A program made the translations under genes and the position numbers. A model generated the notes under the pieces. That model ran no database searches and had not been told where the DNA came from. It saw nothing but the letters and a program-made list of their open reading frames with translations. From Salinactinospora qingdaonensis (GTDB lineage Bacteria; Actinomycetota; Actinomycetes; Streptosporangiales; Streptosporangiaceae): a stretch of 64,000 nt of DNA. Positions 17,064 through 24,652 of the stretch are shown here, in pieces. Within the stretch, counting starts at the first letter, position 1, and every line of letters begins with the position of its first letter. The stretch lies in the NCBI RefSeq assembly GCF_039539445.1, contig NZ_BAABDD010000010.1, positions 1 to 64,000 of the forward strand, given 5' to 3'.

Positions 17064-18302
17064 ATGAGTGTCACGACCGAGTCCGTGAGCCGGTCTGCAC
17101 ACACCCACAACGAGACGCAGCGACCCGTTTTCCACACCACCTATGCCCGGCTGACCGACGCTCTGGCCACCGTCGGCCTTGCGATCTGCTCCAATACCGC
17201 CGTCCCGATCATGGCCGGTGTACTGCTGGAGAGCAGTAACGGCGATCTCGTGCTCAACGGCTTCGACTACGAAACCGCGATCTCCGTCCGTATCCCCGAA
17301 GCGGCTACAACGCAGGGACGGCTTCTGGTCGACCACACCGAGTTGACTAAACTGATGAACGCGCTGGTCAAAGGGACGCGCAAACGCGAAGCCGAGCGGC
17401 TGCCGGTCACGATCAGCGCGACAGATACCACGTCGGCCACCGTGGAACTGGCCGATTCCACCATGCCACTGACCACGCTTCCCCTCGACGACTACCCCAC
17501 CTTGCCCGCCACGCCTCCCACCACGGCGCGCGTGGACCGCGAGGTCTTCACCACCGAGCTCAAGCGTGTACTGCCAGCTGTGGGCCAAGACGCCACCCTG
17601 CCCCCACTCGAAGGGGTCAAGTTCGACCTTTCCCCCTCACAGCTCACGCTGGCAGCCACAGACCGCTACCGGATCGCCGTGGCGCATCTGCCCGTCACCT
17701 CCACACTCCCCGCGCAAGACTCGGGGGTGCTGGTCCATGGCGGGCTGCTCGTCAAGCTGGCCAAGAAGTTCACCGGTGACCACGTAGGGTTCGGCTGGCA
17801 ACATGATGAGGAGCCCTACCCGACGATGGTGGCGCTGACGTGCGGTGAAATCACGGTGCGAACGCGCTCGATCGATGGTGACTTTCCCGATTACGTTCGG
17901 CTGCTGACCAGCGAAACCCCCGTCGCCATCGTTGCCGACCGCGCCGAACTGCTCACTCAGACTAGGCGGGCCCAAGCCGTTCTCTCGGCTAAACGTGACG
18001 CCTCCAAGACCGTGACACTCACCGTCGATCCCGAGTCGGTGACGGTCGCGCCGCGTCTGTCAGAGCAGCCTGAGCAGGTGAGCACACCGCGGCTGGCGGC
18101 CAACGTCGTTGGAATCAGCCAGGCCACACAGTTCGGGGTGAATCCGCAGTACCTCTGCGAAGCGCTGGACAGCTTCACGGGTCAAACCGTCACGTTGCAC
18201 GCGCAAACCCCCACCACGCCCATGCTGCTTACCGACGCCCCCGACGGGCTCGGTGATCCCACGGCGTTTCGCCACCTCATCATGCCCATCCGTCTTGACT
18301 GA
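17064..18302 (+). CDS. DNA polymerase III beta subunit (sliding clamp) homologue
   Basis: A 412-aa DnaN-family protein with three clamp domains in order (about 25-150, 160-280, 285-410). Recognisable segments include PIMAGVLLES (domain I start), LAATDRYRIAVAHLP (central domain) and the C-terminal FRHLIMPIRLD, close to the family ending Y-x-x-M-P-x-R. The chromosomal dnaN normally sits next to dnaA and recF; here it stands alone among orphan genes near mobile DNA, so it is probably an extra copy. It could serve element replication, or protect against a clamp-targeting compound, as the extra DnaN in griselimycin producers does. GGAGG lies 7 bases before the ATG. Confidence 0.88.
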   Translation: MSVTTESVSRSAHTHNETQRPVFHTTYARLTDALATVGLAICSNTAVPIMAGVLLESSNGDLVLNGFDYETAISVRIPEAATTQGRLLVDHTELTKLMNALVKGTRKREAERLPVTISATDTTSATVELADSTMPLTTLPLDDYPTLPATPPTTARVDREVFTTELKRVLPAVGQDATLPPLEGVKFDLSPSQLTLAATDRYRIAVAHLPVTSTLPAQDSGVLVHGGLLVKLAKKFTGDHVGFGWQHDEEPYPTMVALTCGEITVRTRSIDGDFPDYVRLLTSETPVAIVADRAELLTQTRRAQAVLSAKRDASKTVTLTVDPESVTVAPRLSEQPEQVSTPRLAANVVGISQATQFGVNPQYLCEALDSFTGQTVTLHAQTPTTPMLLTDAPDGLGDPTAFRHLIMPIRLD

Positions 18303-18315
18303 CCTCTTTCCCCGC

Positions 18316-18352
18316 GAGGTGCGGAAAGCCGGCCTTTCGGTTTCCGCACCTC
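18316..18352 (+). terminator. Terminator-like hairpin after the DnaN homologue
   Basis: GAGGTGCGGAAA (18316-18327) pairs with TTTCCGCACCTC (18341-18352): a perfect 12-bp stem around a 13-base loop, starting 14 bp after the stop at 18302. Confidence 0.65.
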
Positions 18353-18416
18353 CTCCCCGCCCTGTCTCGTACTCAGAGCGCAACGCCCGGTCGAGCGAGA
18401 GGAGGCAAGGAACGGC

Positions 18417-18626
18417 ATGTCCACCCCAGAGTCGAGCCCGCCACACGTTGGCGCCGCAGTCGAACCCGCGCGCGGTCAGGTGCTGCTGTGGGTCTCCCAC
18501 GTGCGCGAACTCGCCCACATCATCACCCTGCCGCCTGCGACCGCGCGGGCTTGGGCCGCCCAGATCACCCAGGCAGCCACCGCAGCCGAACAGTTCACGC
18601 CCGAGAAGGAGGGAGAGCACACATGA
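18417..18626 (+). CDS. Small hypothetical protein
   Basis: A 69-aa protein with a Ser/Pro-rich start and two Ala-rich predicted helices (about 20-60, VLLWVSHVRELAHIITLPP). Not recognised. It has GAGGCAAGGA before the ATG and overlaps the next gene by 4 bp (ATGA), which supports it as a real coupled gene. Confidence 0.55.
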   Translation: MSTPESSPPHVGAAVEPARGQVLLWVSHVRELAHIITLPPATARAWAAQITQAATAAEQFTPEKEGEHT

Positions 18627-19177
18627 GCACGCGTGGCGCGATCGCCGTCCTCACCGGCGACAGTTGGCAGGGTCGCTACCATCACTTCGCCAGCTACCCT
18701 GCCGGCCTGGGACGGACCCTGTTCCGGCTCTACCACCAGACCTTCGGCAGAGACCACGCCGCGATGGCGACCACCCTGGTCGAGCAACACCCAGCCGGCT
18801 GGTCCACCATCATCAACCCTGCTGGCCCGCACCCCTTCACCGTGCCCGACTTTGACCACAGCGGATTCGCTGAACCCGACAGTAGCGACCATGCCCGGTT
18901 TCCCGCCTGCTACTGCCACGGCAGCCGAAACGATTCTGCGCAGCTGCTGGTGTGCCGCTGCCCTGGCAACACCGAGGGGTGCCTGCCGCTATGGATCGAG
19001 TGGGTCTACGTCCTCACTCCCACCGGGATGCAGGTTCTCACCTCTCACCACCCCGACTCCGACAGGGAGGCGGCGCATCGGTTGGTGGCCTGGGTGCCCT
19101 GGCAGCAGGAGGAGCCCTACTGGCAGCACCTGCACCAGCGCGTCGATACGGCCCGCATCCCCGCCCTTGGCACCTGA
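18623..19177 (+). CDS. Hypothetical protein with cysteine-rich middle
   Basis: A 184-aa protein, function unknown. N-terminal segment TRGAIAVLTGDSWQGRYHHF, then a His/Asp-rich region and ACYCHGSRND plus LLVCRCPGNTEGC at about 91-117, which could bind a metal. The C-terminal half has many Trp (WIEWVYVLTP). GGAGAG lies within the end of the upstream gene and the start overlaps it. I have seen such proteins only as conserved hypotheticals in actinomycete accessory regions; nothing here fixes a role. Confidence 0.55.
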   Translation: MSTRGAIAVLTGDSWQGRYHHFASYPAGLGRTLFRLYHQTFGRDHAAMATTLVEQHPAGWSTIINPAGPHPFTVPDFDHSGFAEPDSSDHARFPACYCHGSRNDSAQLLVCRCPGNTEGCLPLWIEWVYVLTPTGMQVLTSHHPDSDREAAHRLVAWVPWQQEEPYWQHLHQRVDTARIPALGT

Positions 19178-19676
19178 CTCTGCTGTCTCGGTGTCCCAAA
19201 CGGGACAGCCGGCGCGAGCGACAGCACTTCCCGAAAAACGTCACCGCGTTCTTTCCGTGGAATAGTCAAGGCTGTGGGGAAGCGTATCTAGTCCCACTCT
19301 AACCGCAATCAATGGAGAAAAAGAACCCGGCGGGTGAAACACCCCGAAGGGTGCCGGCAACTCACCCGCCGGGCCTCAACCTCGATCGCTCTTGAGGAGC
19401 GTCGATATCTGACACCCATAGGGGCGCCAGTGGGCTCAGTGTAGCGCATCGCTGCCCCGTCGAACAGCAGTTTCCTCGCAGCGGCACGTTACACCCATAT
19501 CGCGGTGAAGGGCTCGTGCCACCGCCTGGGACAAGAAACGGAGTCAATTCCCGTCGACGGCCGGTCGCACAAGATCACGCGCCGACCGCCTTTCATGAAT
19601 CCTCTGCTTTGTGTCAGATTCCGCGTTCCCGCCCGACGCCTGTCATTGAAAAGTACGATCGAATCAGGTGGTCATC
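19178..19676. other. Intergenic region with nested hairpins
   Basis: About 500 bp without a supported gene. It holds the nested inverted repeat at 19326-19373 and a small stem near 19385-19398. The rest shows nothing recognisable. Confidence 0.5.
19326..19373. repeat. Nested inverted repeat
   Basis: Outer stem CCCGGCGGGTGA (19326-19337) with TCACCCGCCGGG (19362-19373), 12 bp perfect. Inside it CACCC and GGGTG form a second stem around CGAA (about 19339-19352). Two stacked hairpins in one repeat are more than a simple terminator needs. Confidence 0.6.
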
Positions 19677-20627
19677 ATGGCTGGACCGAAAAAGAAAAGG
19701 AAGCAGAACTCCGAGAAGCGCGCCAAAAACACCGGGATCGCCCCTCCCGCTGGCCCGCCCCACCAGCACGCCACCACGATCGCTGAAGCGGTCGACGACG
19801 TCTGGCACGACGCACACGGTCATGGCGAGCTTGAGGTGCCCGTCTCGGTGGTCGCGGCGCTCGCGCTGTTGGCCCCTCCAGCCCAACAGCGCGACGAGGT
19901 CGCCGGCGAACTGATCGCCATGGATGCTGACCGATTCGCCACCTTCATGCGTACCCAATGGGCGATCTTCGTCAACGCCCGTCCCGACCTGGTCAACCGG
20001 GTCTGGCCGCTCATGCGGCCCTGGCACGGGGAACGTCCGCTGGGTGACCTCGCGACGCGCGCGGCTAAGCGAGTGGCCGGGGTAGCGCTGCAACGCGCCC
20101 AGCTCCACCTCACTGGAGATGCCGACTTGCGAGGCTCCACCGACCTGTTGGGAAAGGTACTGACCCTCCTGCGCGGTCCCAAAGCCGCTCAGGCTCGCGG
20201 CCAGTTCTACACCCCCACCAGCGTCACCGACACGATAGCCCGCCTGCTCGGGCCGCCCCAGGAAGGGCAAACGGTCCACGAACCAGCAGCCGGCAGTGGA
20301 GGGATGCTGCGCGCCGCTGCACAGGCCATGCGTGAGCACGGGCGTGATCCCGCCACGGTGACCTGGATCGCGGTCGACATCGACGAGGAGGCCATCGCCT
20401 GCCTGGCCGTCAACGTCGTGCTCTGGGGACTGGGACCCCGCGTGCTTTTGGGAGTGGGCGACAGTCTCAGCCACGACTGGATGGAACGCGCCGAGGCCGA
20501 ACGCCGCGAAACCCTGGAACTGGCCCAGCAGGTCCGTCGCCACAAAACCGTCCTCCGCGCGCTCCAGAACCTCGAACCGCCAGACCGGCAGCCCGAATCG
20601 GAACAGGACTCCTCTGCGTCGCCCTGA
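19677..20627 (+). CDS. N6-DNA methylase-like protein without catalytic NPPY motif
   Basis: A 316-aa protein related to HsdM-type N6-adenine methylases. A Lys-rich start (PKKKRK) is followed by an N-terminal helical part. ARGQFYTPTSVTDTIA and the SAM-binding motif I HEPAAGSGGMLRAAA occur at about 175-215, and VDIDEEAIA follows in the position of motif II. The catalytic (D/N)PP(Y/F) motif is not seen; the chain ends in a helical, charged tail. Similar short proteins occur in actinomycete accessory DNA, so this may be a family trait rather than a truncation. It may bind SAM or DNA without methylating. An in-frame GTG at 19668 is an alternative start. Confidence 0.65.
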   Translation: MAGPKKKRKQNSEKRAKNTGIAPPAGPPHQHATTIAEAVDDVWHDAHGHGELEVPVSVVAALALLAPPAQQRDEVAGELIAMDADRFATFMRTQWAIFVNARPDLVNRVWPLMRPWHGERPLGDLATRAAKRVAGVALQRAQLHLTGDADLRGSTDLLGKVLTLLRGPKAAQARGQFYTPTSVTDTIARLLGPPQEGQTVHEPAAGSGGMLRAAAQAMREHGRDPATVTWIAVDIDEEAIACLAVNVVLWGLGPRVLLGVGDSLSHDWMERAEAERRETLELAQQVRRHKTVLRALQNLEPPDRQPESEQDSSASP

Positions 20628-20644
20628 CCGCTGCCGCCGCTTCG

Positions 20645-20709
20645 TGGCCTCGGCCACATCTCCCCAAGCCGGGACAGCGTCTCCGCCGCCTCTCCAGCGG
20701 CCGAGGCCA
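20645..20709. repeat. Inverted repeat after the methylase-like gene
   Basis: TGGCCTCGGCC (20645-20655) and GGCCGAGGCCA (20699-20709), 11 bp perfect, 43 bases apart. The left arm is itself nearly palindromic. It follows the gene end by 17 bp, as in the neighbouring genes. Confidence 0.5.
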
Positions 20710-20830
20710 TTTCGCAGGCGCCCGAACGACGCCGACAACCCCACCTCGTGGTTCACGAGACCTGCGGATCGCCTAGCTATGTCCACCGCGCCCGCTCCAC
20801 TCGGACCTGCCCTGTAGAGGAGATTCAGCA

Positions 20831-21070
20831 ATGAGCAGCGCAGCAGAACGACACCGCCTCACCCGACTCGCCCTCACAACGTGGGGCGAAGTTGCCGAGA
20901 TGCTCGCCGAACGCGGCGAGGTCTGGCCCAACACCGACCCCATGACGTGGGGCGTGGGACTCCAACTCGCCATGGCACGGATGCAGGCACTGGCCGAAGC
21001 CAGCACACTCATCGGTGGCCCCGACCTGCACCAACTCATCTCCCTCTACGAGCAGGAGACGACACGGTAA
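20831..21070 (+). CDS. Small hypothetical protein
   Basis: A 79-aa, mostly helical protein (LALTTWGEVAEMLAERGEVW). It has no recognised domain. AGAGGAGA lies about eight bases before the ATG, and an inverted repeat follows the gene. Codon use and GC at third positions look like true coding. Confidence 0.55.
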   Translation: MSSAAERHRLTRLALTTWGEVAEMLAERGEVWPNTDPMTWGVGLQLAMARMQALAEASTLIGGPDLHQLISLYEQETTR

Positions 21071-21090
21071 GCCCCTGACCGTCGCCGCGA

Positions 21091-21139
21091 CCGGCAGGCG
21101 CAGGACACGACCAAGTGCCGTATCTTCCACGCCTGCCGG
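21091..21139. repeat. Inverted repeat (terminator-like)
   Basis: CCGGCAGGCG (21091-21100) and CGCCTGCCGG (21130-21139), perfect 10 bp with a 29-base loop, 20 bp after the preceding gene. Confidence 0.5.
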
Positions 21140-21303
21140 CCCTGTCTCGACCTGGCGTCCCTCACCGCCTGAGCCCCCCAACCCCTATCTACGCCAGGCG
21201 GAAAACGAGCCCTCGCATATACCACGCCTTGCCCCATTAACCAGACGCGCTGCTCCATCAGCTTCCGCGCCTGCTAAGGCAACAGACCACTGGGAGGATG
21301 ACC

Positions 21304-21582
21304 ATGGCAGCCGGCACCCTCTACGGGCGCATCGCCAAAACCGACGACTTCGGCATGACACGACGCATCGACATCCTGTCGCGCGGCACATCGACCTGGT
21401 CCGATCGGCTTCGCGGCGCCGTGCAATACATCGGCAACGACGGCCTGTGCGACCTCTACGAGGTCTACTTCGACGGCAGCAAAATCGGCGAGATCGAAGC
21501 TTACGACCACGGAGTCCTGTGCTGCCCCGAACTCGACGACGTCTACGACACCATCTTCAACGCCGTGTCCCACTTGGTTTAA
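21304..21582 (+). CDS. Small hypothetical protein
   Basis: A 92-aa protein with a mixed alpha/beta pattern and acidic C-terminal half (YEVYFDGSKIGEIEAYDHG). Not recognised. GGGAGG is placed six bases before the ATG at 21304; an in-frame ATG at 21298 overlaps that site. It is the last gene before the decayed IS at 21.7 kb. Confidence 0.55.
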   Translation: MAAGTLYGRIAKTDDFGMTRRIDILSRGTSTWSDRLRGAVQYIGNDGLCDLYEVYFDGSKIGEIEAYDHGVLCCPELDDVYDTIFNAVSHLV

Positions 21583-21718
21583 AGGAAGCCGATCACTGCC
21601 GCGCTGAGCCCTGTTTGGGAAGTGGAGATCGAAAGTTGACCGGTGTCGATTCGTTGATCACGATCCGCAGTAAGAACTCATCTTAAAAGCTCTGCGAGGG
21701 CGTTCTATGGCTTAGCGT

Positions 21719-22075
21719 GATCACGCAATGTGAGTGGCGTGTTGTCTGAAGGACTCCGGGAGATCGTGTCCCCCTGCTGCCCCGCCGCTCACAACCGGGC
21801 GTCCCCGCGTGGACCAACGGGCGTTGCTGACGACTGTGCTGTTTGTCCAGACCTCGGGCTGTTCCTGGAAGCAGGCCGAGGCATGGACGGCCTCACCCGG
21901 GCCACCGCCCACCGATGGTTGAAAGGCCTGGACCGAGACGGGCCTGTGGCCTCGTATCCGCCAGACGGTCCTGGACGAGCTGGGCAGACGCGTCTTGGAG
22001 CGGGAGCGGGGCGGCCCCTGCTGTTCTCGCCTCCCCACCGCTTTTCCGCGGAATACGGCATTACCTCGACGTGAG
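21719..22075 (+). mobile_element. Decayed IS5-family transposase (left flank of cassette)
   Basis: Pieces of an IS5-type transposase N-terminus appear in alternating frames: GVLSEGLREIVSP (frame 1), then TGRPRVDQRALLTTVLFVQ (frame 2), RATAHRWLKGLDRDG (frame 1) and TGLWPRIRQTVLDELGRR (frame 2). These match, in order, the target segments of IS5 proteins. Several frameshifts have destroyed it. AAGAACTCATCTTAAAAG near 21670 may be the left end. It lies directly upstream of the radical SAM operon. Confidence 0.6.
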
Positions 22076-22277
22076 AGCTCGCTGAGCTCGCCGTGTTTTC
22101 GTGGGTCAAGCGAAGGTAAAGAGCACGGAGTGGTCACGCGTTGTTCGCTCGCGGTCAGCAGATGCCTCCGCATTGTCTACGTGGGCGCCGGCCGGCGACG
22201 TGAGCTTGAGCATCCCCGTGGCCGCGCTTGAGGAGTTTCGTCCAGCGGTTGGCTGGTAACGAGCGAAAGGACGCTTG
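22076..22277. promoter_or_regulatory. Upstream region of the radical SAM operon
   Basis: A 200-bp gap between the IS remnant and the first cassette gene, ending in AAAGGA eight bases before the GTG start. The operon promoter should lie here or inside the IS remnant; no clear boxes were assigned. Confidence 0.35.
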
Positions 22278-23567
22278 GTGTCTGCCCCCCTTCCCGGCAA
22301 TCCTTTGTCTTCCCATGTACGCCCGGACTTGCCCGGCAGATTCAACGAACTCGACGTGCTGCGCCGCCAGTGGGGCCGCTTCGCCGCCACGGTGGAGGGC
22401 CAGATCGTTCCCCCGTTCGAGGTTCTGATCCATCCGTCCTCGGGGTGCAACCTGCGCTGCGATTGGTGCATCGGCGATCATGTCCCCCTGGAGATCTGGG
22501 ACGACCAACGCGAAGAACTGGTGCTGCTGGACGCGGCCAAAGTCGCTTCGGATCGACTCCCCGATGCGTTGGCGGTGCCGGAGAACATGATGAAATTGGC
22601 CCAGGAGTTGGTCGACTATCGCGTTGAGGCGCGCTACCGCCATGATGGTCGCGAACACCGCGACACTTTCGGCATCGAAAACGTCTCCTTCTCCGGGCTG
22701 ATCGGTGAGCCGCTCATCGCCCGGCGTGCCTTGGTTCCTGCCATCGACTATCTGGTGGCCCGCGGCATGCGGGTGGGCATCTTCACCAATGGCGTGCTGA
22801 TGGACGAGGCTGTCATCGAGGTTTTGCTCGGCGCCGCCTATGTCCACGTCAGCATCGACGCCGCCACCCCACAAACCTATGCGGACCTCAAGTACGGCGG
22901 ACGTCCCGCGGGGCAGGCGATGTTCGACAAGGCCGTGGCGAACGTGGCCCGCCTGGCCGAGCGACGTCGCGAGAGCGGGGCGACGGTGGAGATCAACACT
23001 TCCTTTGTGATGTATCCGCAGAACTTCGGCGAGGTCTATGACGCCGCCCACCTCTTGAGCCAGGTCGGGGTCGATTCACTGCGGTTGAAGCAGGACAACT
23101 CCGGCTCCCAACCGTTGAGCGACCAGCAGCGCGCCGAGGCTAAGCGTCTGGTTGAACGCATTCGTGCCGAGGTGGAGACCGAGGCGTTTCGGCTGGTGGA
23201 GATTCACCAGCTCGACAACCCTCAGGAGATGGCGCGTACCTGTTCGACCTGTTCGATCACCGACCTGATGGCCGCGGTCGGCTCGGATGGGCACCTATAT
23301 CCGTGCAACTACCATCCGCGGCCCGGCGGGTTCAGCTATGGCAGCGCCATCGACACCTCGTTTGCTCAGGTGTGGGAAAGCCAGGAGCGCCAGCGGCTGC
23401 GCCACCAGCTGCCGACGATCTGTCCGACGGTGTGCGATCCGTTCAAGAACAGGGCCAACCGGCTGCTAGCCGAAGCCAAGACGGTCGTGGCGGACAGTGG
23501 TATCGATCGCCTTGAAAAGCATGTGGCCGACTTGGTTGACGGTGGTGCGTACGCGATCGAGAGGTGA
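22278..23567 (+). CDS. Radical SAM enzyme with C-terminal SPASM-like cysteines
   Basis: A 429-aa radical SAM protein. The 4Fe-4S motif C-x3-C-x2-C is at residues 57-64 (CNLRCDWC). Later segments fit the family: SGLIGEPLIA in the place of the GGE region, RVGIFTNGVL and VHVSIDAATPQTY. The C-terminal part has CSTCS, LYPCNYHPRPGG and a CPTVCDPFKNRANRL segment, which looks like a SPASM/Twitch site for extra Fe-S clusters. Such enzymes oxidise or rearrange peptides or sugar-like alcohols using 5'-deoxyadenosyl radical. It starts the cassette and overlaps the next gene by 4 bp (GTGA). The substrate is unknown; a sugar or cyclitol fits the neighbours. Confidence 0.88.
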   Translation: MSAPLPGNPLSSHVRPDLPGRFNELDVLRRQWGRFAATVEGQIVPPFEVLIHPSSGCNLRCDWCIGDHVPLEIWDDQREELVLLDAAKVASDRLPDALAVPENMMKLAQELVDYRVEARYRHDGREHRDTFGIENVSFSGLIGEPLIARRALVPAIDYLVARGMRVGIFTNGVLMDEAVIEVLLGAAYVHVSIDAATPQTYADLKYGGRPAGQAMFDKAVANVARLAERRRESGATVEINTSFVMYPQNFGEVYDAAHLLSQVGVDSLRLKQDNSGSQPLSDQQRAEAKRLVERIRAEVETEAFRLVEIHQLDNPQEMARTCSTCSITDLMAAVGSDGHLYPCNYHPRPGGFSYGSAIDTSFAQVWESQERQRLRHQLPTICPTVCDPFKNRANRLLAEAKTVVADSGIDRLEKHVADLVDGGAYAIER

Positions 23568-24652
23568 CACCTGTGGCGTATCGCCTGACAGTCGAGGACT
23601 TAAACGGGTGGGCTGCTCGCTCCTTTCCCCGCCTGCTGCGGGAGTGCTTCGACCTCGCAGGAGCGGGTGTCGAGGTCGTGGCTGCGCAACCGATCGTCGA
23701 TTACGTCGCGTGGTACGTCGACGGCTACTTCGCACGCCGCGCGGCACCGGACCGAACGCGGTTGATCGTCTACAGCAGTGCTCCGGAGCTGTTCCGGATC
23801 GCCCGGGAAGCTCCCCTCGCTTCCTCAATACGCCGCGCGGTGCTTCCTACTGCTCCGGACGTGGTCTGCCTGGTGGATGACGCTCGCTCGACCGTACATC
23901 TGGTTCTCGGGGAAGGCGCAGAGCATGAGCACGCCCAGGTTGTAGTGCGGATCATGCGTGCGCTTATCCTGCGCGAGCTATTGGCGAAGGGGGAGCTGTT
24001 CGTTCGCGCGGCGTGCTTTGCGCTGGAAGGGGAAGGCGTGGCCGTGCTCGGAGGACGAGCTGCCGGCAAAACGACGATGCTGCTGCACACCCTGGACAGC
24101 GCGGGCGGGGCCTTAGCCGGTAACGACAAGGTCGCCCTCCGGCAAGGGGGGGAAGGGCAGGTGGAGGTGGCGGGCTTCCCGATCCGTGTCGGGGTCCGCG
24201 CGGGCAGCGTCCTCTCCCTGCGGGAAGGGCCGTTGCGAGATTACCTGGTGCACCAGTGGGAGCAGCAGATCGGCGATGTTGAGGGATGTGGCGATGCTTT
24301 GGAGCCGCGACTTGCGCTGCGACCACAGGAGCTGGCCACCGCTGCGGGCAGCACGGTGGCGCCACGTGGTCGCCTGACCGTAGCCATCGAACCCCGGCTT
24401 GATCCCGCAGTCTCCGCGCCGTATCTGTCGCTGCTCAGCGAAGAAGAGGCCGGCGCGTTGTGGAGCCGTAACGTCTTGCACGGCCCTGGCGAGGTCTTCC
24501 CCGAGCAGGCCGCGTTAGCTGATGGTGCGCCTGAGCACCGGCAGTGGATTCCGCAGATTCCCACCTACCGGTTGATCCAGCCACCGGGCATGACCCCACA
24601 GGCACTACGGCTGGTCGACGACGTTGTACGCCGCACCCGGGAAGGGGAATGA
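23564..24652 (+). CDS. HPr kinase-like P-loop protein
   Basis: A 362-aa protein. The C-terminal half has an HPr kinase/phosphorylase-like nucleotide site: GGRAAGKTTMLLHTL at about residues 163-177, followed by a GGALAGNDKVAL strand. The N-terminal half (1-140) is not recognised. HPrK-like proteins of this sort occur next to radical SAM enzymes in peptide-modification and small-molecule clusters; their role there is poorly defined and may be substrate phosphorylation. Both ends overlap neighbours by 4 bp. An in-frame GTG at 23573 is an alternative start. Confidence 0.72.
   Translation: MTPVAYRLTVEDLNGWAARSFPRLLRECFDLAGAGVEVVAAQPIVDYVAWYVDGYFARRAAPDRTRLIVYSSAPELFRIAREAPLASSIRRAVLPTAPDVVCLVDDARSTVHLVLGEGAEHEHAQVVVRIMRALILRELLAKGELFVRAACFALEGEGVAVLGGRAAGKTTMLLHTLDSAGGALAGNDKVALRQGGEGQVEVAGFPIRVGVRAGSVLSLREGPLRDYLVHQWEQQIGDVEGCGDALEPRLALRPQELATAAGSTVAPRGRLTVAIEPRLDPAVSAPYLSLLSEEEAGALWSRNVLHGPGEVFPEQAALADGAPEHRQWIPQIPTYRLIQPPGMTPQALRLVDDVVRRTREGE

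Noticed and set aside
19614..20831. A 405-codon open frame on the minus strand opposite the methylase-like gene
   Set aside because: It mirrors the real gene in high-GC DNA. Its translation has no family features, while the plus strand has SAM-binding motif I.
15299..21600. CRISPR array suggested by repeated hairpins
   Set aside because: The repeats differ in sequence and lie between genes; there are no regularly spaced identical repeats and no cas genes.
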